A stretch of DNA of 63,872 bases from Micromonospora sp. H61 (GTDB lineage Bacteria > Actinomycetota > Actinomycetes > Mycobacteriales > Micromonosporaceae), in the NCBI RefSeq assembly GCF_018070325.1, contig NZ_JAGPXY010000033.1, positions 1-63,872 on the forward strand. Direction: 5' to 3'. A program made the translations under genes and the position numbers. The notes beneath the pieces were generated by a model. The model was given only the letters and a program-made list of their open reading frames with translations, did no database searches and was not told where the DNA came from. Shown here in pieces: positions 49,678 through 57,518 of this stretch (position 1 is the stretch's first letter; each line of letters starts with the position of its first letter).

Positions 49678-51552
49678 ATGACAACCCCGTCCCGAGACGT
49701 GCGCCGGAGATCCGGTCGCGCCTTTCTGCTCGCCCTGGTGTTGACCACCGCCACCACGATGACCAGCACGGCGGCCAGCGCCGGCCGCCCGACGCACGGC
49801 GCACCCGACTTCGGCCCGAACGTGACGATCTTCGACCCGTCCATGCCGGTCGGCGAGATCCAGCAGACCCTCGACGCGGCGCACGCCCGGCAGGTCGACA
49901 ACGAGATGGGCACCGAGCGGCACGCCTACCTGTTCAAGCCCGGCACGTACGGCACGGCCGCGCAGCCGTTGCAGGCCAAGGTCGGCTACTACACCGAGGT
50001 GTCCGGCCTGGGCGCCTCGCCCACCGACGTCACAGTCAACGGCAAGCTGGAGGTCTACAACCGCTGCCTGGCCGACGGCGGCACCGGCAACTGCCTCGCG
50101 CTGGTCAACTTCTGGCGCACCCTGTCCAACCTCTCGCTCACCATCAACGCGGCCGGCCAGGACGACTGCCGGTCGTCGGCGAACTTCTGGGCGGTCTCCC
50201 AGGCGGTCTCGATGCGCCGGCTGAACATCGGCGGCGGCGGTCTGTCGCTGATGGACTACTGCACCGCCGGCCCGCAGTACGCCAGCGGCGGGTTCATCGC
50301 CGACTCACGGCTGCCGGCCACGACGAACGGCTCGCAGCAACAGTGGCTGACCCGCAACAGCGAGGTCGGTAGCTGGTCCAACGCGGTGTGGAACCAGGTG
50401 TTCGCGGGGGTCGAGGGCGCGCCGGACGACGCCACGTTCCCCGACCCGCCGTACACCACACTGCAGACCACCCCGCTCAGCCGGGAGAAGCCCTACCTCT
50501 TCGTCGACGGCAAGGGGCGCTACCAGGTGCGGGTGCCCGCCGCGCAGCGCGACAGCCGGGGCGTCTCCTGGGCTGACGGCATCACGCCGGGGCGGACCAT
50601 CGGGATCGGCGACTTCTTCGTCGCCAAGCCGTCGGACTCGGTGCGCGTCATCAACAGTCAGCTGGCGCGCGGCAAGCACCTGCTGCTCACGCCCGGCACG
50701 TACGACATCGCGCGCAGCATCGAGGTCCGGCGTGCTAACACAGTGGTGCTGGGGATCGGGCACGCCACGCTGACCGCCGTGAACGGCGCGATCCCGCTGG
50801 ACGTGGCCGGTGTCCCCGGGGTGGTCGTCGCCGGTGTCACGATCGACGCCGGCCTCGTCGAGTCGCCGGTCCTGCTGCGGGTCGGACGTGAGCACGGCCG
50901 CAACGCGAGCAGCCCGCACAACCCGACCACGCTCTCCGACGTGTACTTCCGGGTCGGCGGCCCGCACATCGGGCGTACGAACACCGCGCTGGAGGTCAAC
51001 AGCGACAACGTGCTCATCGACCACACCTGGGTGTGGCGCGGCGATCACGGCGTCGAGGGCTTCACCGAGGGCGTCAACGGTGACACCGACCGCTGGCGTA
51101 CCAACACCGGTCGCTACGGGGCCGTGATCAACGGCGACCACGTGACCGCGACCGGCCTCTTCGTCGAGCATTTCCAGCGCTACAACACGGTCTGGAACGG
51201 CGAGCACGGCACCACGATCCTCTACCAGAACGAGCTGCCGTACGACCCGCCGACGCAGGCCGACTGGATGAACGGCGCGGTCGAGGGCTGGGCCGGGTAC
51301 AAGGTCGGTGACCGGGTGCGTCACCACACCCTGTACGGGGGCGGGGTGTACGTGTTCAACCAGAACAACCCGTCGATCCACACCGAGAACGGCTTCGAGG
51401 TGCCGAACCGGGCCGGGGTGCGGCTGCACCACATCATGACCGTCAACCTCAGCGCCGGCACGATCGACCACGTGGTCAACGGCGTCGGGGACGCTGCCGA
51501 CATGACCAAGGTCGGCGCTCCGGTCTACCTGACCCGGTATCCGACCCCGTAA
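49678..51552 (+). CDS. Secreted double beta-helix protein, GH55-like
   Basis: 624 residues. Signal peptide at about 1-36 (RRRSGRAFLLALVLTTATT, ends ASA). Two pectate-lyase-like right-handed beta-helix blocks: the first from about 60 (ERHAYLFKPGTYG) and the second from about 330 (GKHLLLTPGTYDIARSIEVRRANTVVLGIG), the tandem arrangement of GH55 beta-1,3-glucanases. Relatives are often misnamed 'adenylyl cyclase' or 'coagulation factor 5/8' in databases. The catalytic Glu cannot be assigned by eye. GGAGAGG lies before the ATG; a LacI-type palindrome precedes that and a strong terminator follows. Confidence 0.75.
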   Translation: MTTPSRDVRRRSGRAFLLALVLTTATTMTSTAASAGRPTHGAPDFGPNVTIFDPSMPVGEIQQTLDAAHARQVDNEMGTERHAYLFKPGTYGTAAQPLQAKVGYYTEVSGLGASPTDVTVNGKLEVYNRCLADGGTGNCLALVNFWRTLSNLSLTINAAGQDDCRSSANFWAVSQAVSMRRLNIGGGGLSLMDYCTAGPQYASGGFIADSRLPATTNGSQQQWLTRNSEVGSWSNAVWNQVFAGVEGAPDDATFPDPPYTTLQTTPLSREKPYLFVDGKGRYQVRVPAAQRDSRGVSWADGITPGRTIGIGDFFVAKPSDSVRVINSQLARGKHLLLTPGTYDIARSIEVRRANTVVLGIGHATLTAVNGAIPLDVAGVPGVVVAGVTIDAGLVESPVLLRVGREHGRNASSPHNPTTLSDVYFRVGGPHIGRTNTALEVNSDNVLIDHTWVWRGDHGVEGFTEGVNGDTDRWRTNTGRYGAVINGDHVTATGLFVEHFQRYNTVWNGEHGTTILYQNELPYDPPTQADWMNGAVEGWAGYKVGDRVRHHTLYGGGVYVFNQNNPSIHTENGFEVPNRAGVRLHHIMTVNLSAGTIDHVVNGVGDAADMTKVGAPVYLTRYPTP

Positions 51553-51568
51553 CGGGGATCGGGCGTAC

Positions 51569-51605
51569 CGATGGGGCCGGAGCCAGCCTGGCTCCGGCCC
51601 CATCG
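51569..51605. terminator. Strong hairpin terminator
   Basis: A 17-bp perfect stem (CGATGGGGCCGGAGCCA with its complement) around a three-base loop follows the GH55-like stop codon. The open frame of the O-antigen ligase remnant on the other strand loses its family resemblance at this point. Confidence 0.9.
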
Positions 51606-51913
51606 TCGCGGGGCCGTCTCGAACCCAGCCGGTGACGCGCGGCCAGCGCGGCGCCGCCAGCGGCCAGCAGCAGCACCTCCACCACGTTGTAGCCGCGTAC
51701 GCCACCGCCGCTGAGCAGGGCGCCGACCACCGTGCCGCCGATGATGCCGACCGGCAGCACGGCCCAGGGCCAGAGCAGGAACACACCGGCACACAGCACG
51801 CCGATGGCGGCTGCCAGACCGACCGGCCCGGGGAGCAGGGTGACCACAGTGACCACGCCGCCCAGCCCGGCACCGGCGAGCAGCACACCGGGCGCGACGA
51901 TCGGCGTTCTCAT
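51606..51913 (-). pseudogene. Truncated O-antigen ligase/polymerase, N-terminal fragment
   Basis: From ATG at 51913 the frame encodes MRTPIVAPGVLLAGAGLGG, three to four hydrophobic helices, and the stretch VVGALLSGGGVRGYNVVEVLLLAAGG, typical of the first 90 or so residues of Wzy/WaaL-like proteins (normally 400 or more residues, about 12 helices). After about residue 100 the reading becomes Arg/Pro-rich and runs into the 3' end of the GH55-like gene, so the rest has been lost. The ATG overlaps the stop of the glycosyltransferase tail at 51910 as ATGA, showing both were once translated together. Confidence 0.7.
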
Positions 51914-52030
51914 CGTGGCAACCCCTCCAACAGGGAACGCAGCTGGACACCCCGTGCCGACCAGCTGTTGCCGGTGGCGACCTCGCGGCGCCGGGCGGCG
52001 CTGTGCTCAGCCACGGCCCGACCGTTCCAT
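51910..52030 (-). pseudogene. Shifted-frame C-terminal tail of a GT-B glycosyltransferase
   Basis: A frame different from the fused glycosyltransferase above ends GRAVAEHSAARRREVATGNS then WSARGVQLRSLLEGLPR, the characteristic last helix of GT-B (family 4-like) glycosyltransferases. The matching N-terminal half is fused to the GT2 gene, so the middle of this second enzyme has been deleted and the frame changed at about 52030-52060. Its TGA overlaps the O-antigen ligase ATG. Confidence 0.6.
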
Positions 52031-53314
52031 CGGCCGTGGCGCTCCGGCGGGCAGCAACTCGTCCTCGCCGAGGCGGCCGAGCACCGGGCGGGCGCGCTCG
52101 TCGTCGAGTCGCAGCAGGCGGGCGCCGGCGTGCCGGTCCAGCCAGCCACGCAGTGCGCCGGCCGCGATCCGCCGGTTGATCCAGTTCACCAGCGGCGCCG
52201 CATCACCCAGCGGCAGCGCGGTCGGTGCGACGGCGTGCCAGGCCGCCGAGCCGATCGGGGTGACCTCGCACCGCCAGCGCGGCCGGCGTCCCGGCGGGTC
52301 GACGAAGAGCAACCGTTGCCCGGGCGCCAACTGCCCCAGCACCGTCGAATGCCCGTCGACGGACCATCGGGTCCGGCTGAACAGCACCACCCAGTCGCGG
52401 GTGTCACCGTCGGGCAGCGGGCCGACGTCGCCGCGCAGCGCGGCGAGCAGGTCGCCCAGGCCCAGCTGTACGGATCGACCGAAGAGCCGCTTGACCAGGT
52501 GGTCGGCGAGCAGCGCGGCCCGGAACACCGGCAACCGGTACCGGGGCTGGGTCAGCCGCAGATATCCGACCAGGCTGCCCAACAGGTGTCGGAAGCGGAT
52601 GGTCGGCCCGAGCAGCCGGCAGGAAGCGCCCCGGCTGTGCGTCACCACGGCGTCCGGGAGCATCCACAGCTCGTGCCCGGCCTGGTCGAGCTGCCGCGCG
52701 AGGACCGCGTCGGTCCAGTAGACGGGGAACGTTTCGTCGAAGATGGTCTGCTGCCCGAGGACCGTGCGGCGCAGCAGCACGCAGCTGCCCGAGGCGAGTT
52801 GCCGGGGACGGCTGAAGTCCTCGCCCCGCATCTGGAACCGGTGCAGCGCCTGGCGGAACCCAGGCAGCCGACGCAGCGCGGTCACCAGCGCGATGGTGGC
52901 GGCGAAGCTGGGCTGTTGAACGTAGTGCTGCTGAAAGGTGCCGTCCGGGTTGAGGTACAGCGGGCTGACCCCTGCGACGTCCGGCCGCTCCCGCAGATGG
53001 TCGACCATTCGGGACAGCGCGCCCGGGTGGAACCGGATGTCGCTGTTGAGCAGCAGGATCAGATGCCCGTTCGCCCGGCGGTACGCCTGGTTCACGGCGG
53101 CGGCGAAACCGTTGTTGTGCTTGTTGCGGATCAGTCGTACCCGGGGTTGGTCGGCGAGCAGGTCGGCTGAGCCGTCGGACGAGCCGTTGTCGACGGCCAC
53201 CACCTCGTAGTCCAGATCGGGATCGGCGGTCGACGCCAGCGACTCCAGGCACTGTCGCGTCTGCTCGCGGGTGTTCCAGCTGACCAGCAGTACCGACAGC
53301 AGCGGAGCGCTCAT
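52007..53314 (-). CDS. GT2 glycosyltransferase fused to a GT-B N-terminal fragment
   Basis: 435 residues from ATG at 53314. Residues 1 to about 300 are a complete GT-A family 2 enzyme (rhamnosyltransferase type): LSVLLVSWNTREQTRQCLES, DNGSSDGS, GFAAAVNQAYRRANG, LLLNSDIRF and VYWTDAVLARQLDQAGHELW. After about 310, RDWVVLFSRTRWSVDGHSTV and RLLFVDPPGRRPRW are the start of a family 4-like GT-B enzyme, cut off at about 415. The GT2 part may still work. Part of an exopolysaccharide locus in decay with the ligase remnant downstream and, divergently, the epimerase. Not annotated as wholly dead because the GT-A domain is intact. Confidence 0.75.
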   Translation of the reverse strand: MSAPLLSVLLVSWNTREQTRQCLESLASTADPDLDYEVVAVDNGSSDGSADLLADQPRVRLIRNKHNNGFAAAVNQAYRRANGHLILLLNSDIRFHPGALSRMVDHLRERPDVAGVSPLYLNPDGTFQQHYVQQPSFAATIALVTALRRLPGFRQALHRFQMRGEDFSRPRQLASGSCVLLRRTVLGQQTIFDETFPVYWTDAVLARQLDQAGHELWMLPDAVVTHSRGASCRLLGPTIRFRHLLGSLVGYLRLTQPRYRLPVFRAALLADHLVKRLFGRSVQLGLGDLLAALRGDVGPLPDGDTRDWVVLFSRTRWSVDGHSTVLGQLAPGQRLLFVDPPGRRPRWRCEVTPIGSAAWHAVAPTALPLGDAAPLVNWINRRIAAGALRGWLDRHAGARLLRLDDERARPVLGRLGEDELLPAGAPRPMERSGRG

Positions 53315-53614
53315 CACGCCACCGCCCGGTTGTCGCGGCGGCGGACCCGCAGTCTCTCTCAACACGCCGTCCTCCCTCTCCGTCCGGTGCTCCGAGGGCA
53401 TGCCGGCGGACACCCCCCCGGGGAGAAAGTACTAGCGATAAAGGTTCAATCGTGATGAATAGGCGAAACAGGGATATTCGTACTAACCTCGCATATCTCT
53501 ACGTAAGACATTCGACGGATCGTCCGTTTGGTGGCCTTTTGGTGGGCTATGGTCGTGTCCGGCCGTCCGGTTGCCGCAGCGGGCCGACCGTTCCGTCGTT
53601 CCAAGGAGTCCGAC
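53315..53614. promoter_or_regulatory. A/T-rich divergent promoter region
   Basis: The 300 bp between the divergent glycosyltransferase and epimerase genes hold a conspicuous A/T-rich patch at about 53430-53530 with TACTAGCGATAAAGGTTCAA and GATATTCGTACTAACC, likely promoters for one or both genes. AAGGAG at about 53603-53608 is the epimerase ribosome site. No gene seen. Confidence 0.5.
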
Positions 53615-54667
53615 ATGGACCTGCCCGTTACCGCCGTCGGCGTCGGCCCGCCGACGGACCTGATTCCCGGGCGCGTGCTGGTGACCGGGGGTGCCGGCTT
53701 CATCGGCAGCCACGTGGTCGCCCGGCTGATGCTGATGGGCAGCCAGGTCCGGGTGCTCGACAACTTCTCCACCGGCCGGTTCGAGAACCTGGCCGACGCC
53801 GCGATCGGCGGACTGACCGAGGCGGACGTCATCTCGGGTGACATCCGTACGCCGGAGGGTGTCGAGGTCATCCACCAGTGGCAGCCGGACGTGGTGGTGC
53901 ACCTCGCCGCACAGCCGAGCGTTCCCGCCGCCCATCGTTCACCCCTGTACGACGCCGACGTGAACGTGTTTGGCACCGTCAACGTGCTGGACGCCTGCGC
54001 CCGCGGCGGCGTACGCCTGGTGATCAACGCGGCCAGCAGCGCCATCTTCGGCAACGTCGCCGCCCACGAGTTGCCGGTCCGTGAGGACCACCCGATCGCC
54101 CCGGTGAGCCCGTACGGCGTCAGCACCGCCGCCGGCGTTCATTACCTCGACTGGTACGGGCGTCAGCACGGCCTGTCGTACACCTCGATGGTTTTCGGCA
54201 ATGTCTACGGGCCCCGGCAGGACGGCAGCGACTGCGGCGTGGTGTCCCTGATGGTCGACGCGCTGCTCGGGGGCCGGCAGGTGGTGATCTACGACGACGG
54301 TACGCAGACCCGGGACTTCGTCCACGTCAGCGATGTCGCCGAGGCGATCGCGGTCGCCTGTCACCACCCCGGGGTGGGCATGGTCAACATCGCTTCGGGT
54401 CGGCAGACGAGCGTCAACGAGGTGTACGACACGGTCCGGGAGGCGTCCGGCGTCGACAACGTGGCCCGCTACGAGCCGCTGCCCTGGCCGGGCGAGGTGC
54501 GCAACATGGCGCTGGACACCAGGAAGGCGCGCGAGCTGCTCGGGTGGTACCCGAAGATCGGCTTCATCGAGGGCGTACGGATGACGGTGCGCGACGCCCG
54601 CCGCCGCCAAGCCCCAAGTCAGATCCTGTCTCCGGTGTGGGCGCTGGAGCGCGCCGTCAGCCAGTGA
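53615..54667 (+). CDS. NAD-dependent sugar epimerase/dehydratase, catalytic Lys missing
   Basis: 350 residues. Extended SDR fold: TGGAGFIGSHVVARL nucleotide-binding loop, VLDNFSTGRFENL, VVHLAAQPSVPAAHRSPLYDADVN, INAASSAIFGN and GPRQDGSDCGVVSLM. The active-site motif YxxxK reads YGVST, with Tyr167 but Thr171 (ACC) instead of Lys; two base changes from AAG would be needed. Everything else is well preserved. GalE-type enzymes make UDP-galactose or related sugars for the cell surface. Without Lys the enzyme may be inactive or have changed use. Divergent from the decayed glycosyltransferases. Confidence 0.88.
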   Translation: MDLPVTAVGVGPPTDLIPGRVLVTGGAGFIGSHVVARLMLMGSQVRVLDNFSTGRFENLADAAIGGLTEADVISGDIRTPEGVEVIHQWQPDVVVHLAAQPSVPAAHRSPLYDADVNVFGTVNVLDACARGGVRLVINAASSAIFGNVAAHELPVREDHPIAPVSPYGVSTAAGVHYLDWYGRQHGLSYTSMVFGNVYGPRQDGSDCGVVSLMVDALLGGRQVVIYDDGTQTRDFVHVSDVAEAIAVACHHPGVGMVNIASGRQTSVNEVYDTVREASGVDNVARYEPLPWPGEVRNMALDTRKARELLGWYPKIGFIEGVRMTVRDARRRQAPSQILSPVWALERAVSQ

Positions 54668-54692
54668 CGGCTCAGCGCGTAATTCCCGTCAT

Positions 54693-54716
54693 CTGATCGG
54701 GATTTTCATAGATCAG
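54693..54716. promoter_or_regulatory. CTGATC-N12-GATCAG inverted repeat upstream of the GH gene
   Basis: A six-base inverted repeat with 12-base spacer, centred on A/T-rich GGGATTTTCATA, lies 76 bp before the GH71/99-like start. A GGGATT(N)GATC-like string also occurs near the cellulase leader (about 35485). Could be an operator; weak. Confidence 0.3.
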
Positions 54717-54791
54717 TCTCACTCTTGCGGGTCGGCATCCACTGCTGCCACGATGGCCGTCAATGCCTTCCGTCCCGAAGGAGTGGTCGTC

Positions 54792-57179
54792 ATGGCGGTC
54801 TCCCGCCGCAGGTTCGTCACATCGGTGCTGGCCGGGTCCGCCCTCGCCACCGCCTCCACCACCGAGCTGCTCACCAGCATGTCCAGCCCCGCGCACGCCG
54901 CCAGCCCTCCCGGGGACGTGGTCGGCAAGGTGACGGTCGGCTACCAGGGCTGGTTCAGCGCACCCGGCGACGGGGCGCCGATCGGCGGCTGGTGGCACTG
55001 GGGCCGCGACCGGTTCCAACCGCCCTCACCCGCCAACACCACGATCGTGTCCTGGCCGGACATGCGCGAGTACACCCGCACCTACCCCACCGCGTACCCC
55101 AACCTGGGCAACGGTCAGCCGGCCACCCTCTTCTCCTCGTACGACCAGCAGACGGTGGACACCCACTTCCGCTGGATGCAGGAGAACGGCTGCGACACCG
55201 CCGCGCTGCAACGGTTCAACCCGATGGGCGACGAGGGCCCCACCCGCGACGCGATGACCCAGAAGGTCCGCTCCGCCGCCGAGCGCCACAACCGCAAGTT
55301 CTACATCATGTACGACGTCACCGACTGGCTGACCTTCCAATCGGAGATCAAGACCGACTGGACGACGAAGATGGCCGCGCACACCGCGTCCTCCGCGTAC
55401 GCCCGACAGAACGGCAAACCGGTCGTCTGCATCTGGGGCTTCGGCTTCAGCGAGCCCAGCCGCCCCTTCACCCCCGGGCCCTGCCTGGAGGTCATCAACT
55501 GGTTCAAGGCCCAGGGCTGTTACGTCATCGGTGGCGTGCCCACCTGGTGGCGGCAGGGCATCGAGGACTCCCGCCCCGGCTTCCTCGACGTCTACCACGC
55601 TTTCCACGCGATCTCGCCGTGGATGGTCTACCGGGCCAGGACCGTGGAGGAGCTGGACTCCTACTACAACAACGTCAACGTCGGCGACATGGCCGACTGC
55701 GCGGCGCGCGGCATCGACTACCTGCCCTGCGTGATGCCCGGCGACCTCGCCGGGGGCCACCGCAAACACGGCGACTTCTACTGGCGGCACATCTACAACA
55801 TGGTCCGACTCGGCTCCCAGGGCCTGTACGTGTCCATGTTCGACGAATACAACGAAGGCAACCAGATCGCCAAGACGTCCGAGACCCAGGCCACCACCCC
55901 GGCCGGCGCGAACATCCGAGCCCTCGACGAGGACGGCGTCGCCTGCTCATCCGACTACTACCTGCGGATCACCGCCGACGGCGGCCGGATGCTCAAGGGG
56001 CAACTCGCGCTCACCGCCGTACGCCCCACCCCGCCGATGGTCGGCACCCCGCCACCGGTCACCGGCAACCTGGCCGCCGGCCGACCCACCTCGGCCAGCA
56101 GCCAGGGCGGCGGGTTCCCGGCGTCGAACGCGGTGGACTCGAACGCCGGCAGCTACTGGGAGAGCGGCGGCGGCTCCTTCCCGCACTGGTGGCAGGTCGA
56201 CCTCGGCGCCAGCCACCAGGTCAACAAACTCGTGGTGCGGCTGCCCGCCGGCTGGGGCGCGCGCACCCAGACCATCACCGTGCAGGGCAGCGTCGACGGC
56301 AACTCCTTCGCCACCATCGCCGGGGCCTCCGCCTTCGCCTTCGACCCGGCGACCGGCAACACCGTCACCCGCACGCTGACGACCACCACGGCCCGCCACG
56401 TCCGTCTCAGCATCAGCGGCAACACCGGCTGGCCGGCCGCCCAACTCGCCCAGGTCGAGGTGTACGCCGGCACCACCGTCCCGGACAACCCGCCGACCAC
56501 CCCGAGCGGCCTCACGGTCACCGGCAAGACGTCGACGAGCGTGTCCCTGGCGTGGACGGCCTCCACCGACGACACCGGAGTGACGGGTTATCAGGTGCGC
56601 CAGGGCGGCAACGTCGTCGCCACCGTCACGGGCACCACTGCGACGGTGAGCGGGCTCAGCCCGTCCACCGCGTACACCTTCACCGTCACCGCCCGCGACG
56701 CCGCCGGGAACACCTCCAGCGCGTCCTCGGCGGTCATCGTCACGACTGACGCCGCGGCGAACTCGGACCTCGCCCGGGGTCGGTCCACCAGCGAGAGTAG
56801 CCACGTCCAGACCTACGGGTCGGGGAACGTTGTCGACGGTGACGCGAACAGTTACTGGGAGAGTGCCAACAGCGCGTTCCCGCAGTGGGTTCAGGTTGAT
56901 CTGGGTTCGTCGCGCACTGTTGGGCGGGTGGTGCTGAAGCTGCCGCCGTCGTCGGCGTGGGGCAGCCGGACGCAGACCCTCGCTGTGCAGGGCAGCGCTG
57001 ATGGGGGGAGCTTCGGCACGCTTGTCGGATCGGCGGGGCGGACCTTCAACCCGGCCACTGGTAATCAGGTGACGCTGACCTTCAGCGCTGCGCAGGCCCG
57101 CTACGTGCGGATCGCCGTCACCGGAAACACCGGCTGGCCGGCTGGGCAACTGTCGACGCTGGAGGTCTACGCCAGCTGA
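54792..57179 (+). CDS. Secreted GH71/99-like hydrolase with two discoidin domains and FnIII
   Basis: 795 residues from ATG at 54792 (AAGGAG just upstream). Twin-arginine-type signal: RRRFVTSVLAGSALATAS, cleaved near AHA-ASPP. Catalytic TIM-barrel part at about 45-400 resembling GH71/GH99 (KVTVGYQGWFSAPGDG, WQDWGRD-like GGWWHWGRDRF, MFDEYNEGNQIAKT with the probable catalytic Glu). Then F5/8 type C (discoidin) domain at about 415-560, FnIII at about 570-655, and a second discoidin domain at about 665-795. The two discoidin modules share NVVDGDANSYWES/AVDSNAGSYWES signatures. Relatives are loosely called 'xylosidase'. Carbohydrate-active, exported folded. Confidence 0.85.
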   Translation: MAVSRRRFVTSVLAGSALATASTTELLTSMSSPAHAASPPGDVVGKVTVGYQGWFSAPGDGAPIGGWWHWGRDRFQPPSPANTTIVSWPDMREYTRTYPTAYPNLGNGQPATLFSSYDQQTVDTHFRWMQENGCDTAALQRFNPMGDEGPTRDAMTQKVRSAAERHNRKFYIMYDVTDWLTFQSEIKTDWTTKMAAHTASSAYARQNGKPVVCIWGFGFSEPSRPFTPGPCLEVINWFKAQGCYVIGGVPTWWRQGIEDSRPGFLDVYHAFHAISPWMVYRARTVEELDSYYNNVNVGDMADCAARGIDYLPCVMPGDLAGGHRKHGDFYWRHIYNMVRLGSQGLYVSMFDEYNEGNQIAKTSETQATTPAGANIRALDEDGVACSSDYYLRITADGGRMLKGQLALTAVRPTPPMVGTPPPVTGNLAAGRPTSASSQGGGFPASNAVDSNAGSYWESGGGSFPHWWQVDLGASHQVNKLVVRLPAGWGARTQTITVQGSVDGNSFATIAGASAFAFDPATGNTVTRTLTTTTARHVRLSISGNTGWPAAQLAQVEVYAGTTVPDNPPTTPSGLTVTGKTSTSVSLAWTASTDDTGVTGYQVRQGGNVVATVTGTTATVSGLSPSTAYTFTVTARDAAGNTSSASSAVIVTTDAAANSDLARGRSTSESSHVQTYGSGNVVDGDANSYWESANSAFPQWVQVDLGSSRTVGRVVLKLPPSSAWGSRTQTLAVQGSADGGSFGTLVGSAGRTFNPATGNQVTLTFSAAQARYVRIAVTGNTGWPAGQLSTLEVYAS

Positions 57180-57188
57180 CCGAGGCTT

Positions 57189-57217
57189 GGGCGGCCGCCG
57201 GGGAGCGGCGGCCGCCC
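57189..57217. terminator. GC-rich hairpin terminator
   Basis: GGGCGGCCGCC (57189-57199) pairs perfectly with GGCGGCCGCCC (57207-57217), seven-base loop, ten bases after the preceding stop codon. Confidence 0.85.
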
Positions 57218-57518
57218 ATCCGGACGCAGCACACTCTGCGGATCAGAACTGAGCCTTCGGCCAGGATGAAAATCCTCGCCGCCGACTACATCGCCCCCTC
57301 ATGCACCTTTGGCTGGGTGACAGGCATGTGGCTGCGTAGATAAATAAGGGCCGCGCAAGATCATCCATGACTTGGCCTGGCGAACCAGCATCCAGGCAAC
57401 AGCAACACCTGTCGGATCCCTGACTCAGCGTCCTGGTAGACCGAACTCCGCTGACTGGCGAGTGACGCCCGGCTTCAACCAGTGCACAATGGTGAGCCAA
57501 ACTCATGGAGGCTGGGCA
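57218..57518. other. Spacer at the entry of an A/T-richer block
   Basis: About 300 bp between the hydrolase and the NACHT gene. Base composition shifts from very G/C-rich to mixed within this stretch (from about 57240). It contains no recognised gene. The last part holds GGAGG at 57507-57511, seven bases before the NACHT GTG. A junction repeat was not found. Confidence 0.5.

Noticed and set aside
54725..56749. 674-residue plus-strand open frame overlapping the GH71/99-like gene
   Set aside because: Arg/His/Pro-rich off-frame translation; the overlapping frame has a signal peptide and clear domains.
57372..57518. Upstream extension of the NACHT protein
   Set aside because: No ribosome site and no family-like sequence; GTG at 57519 has GGAGG at proper distance.
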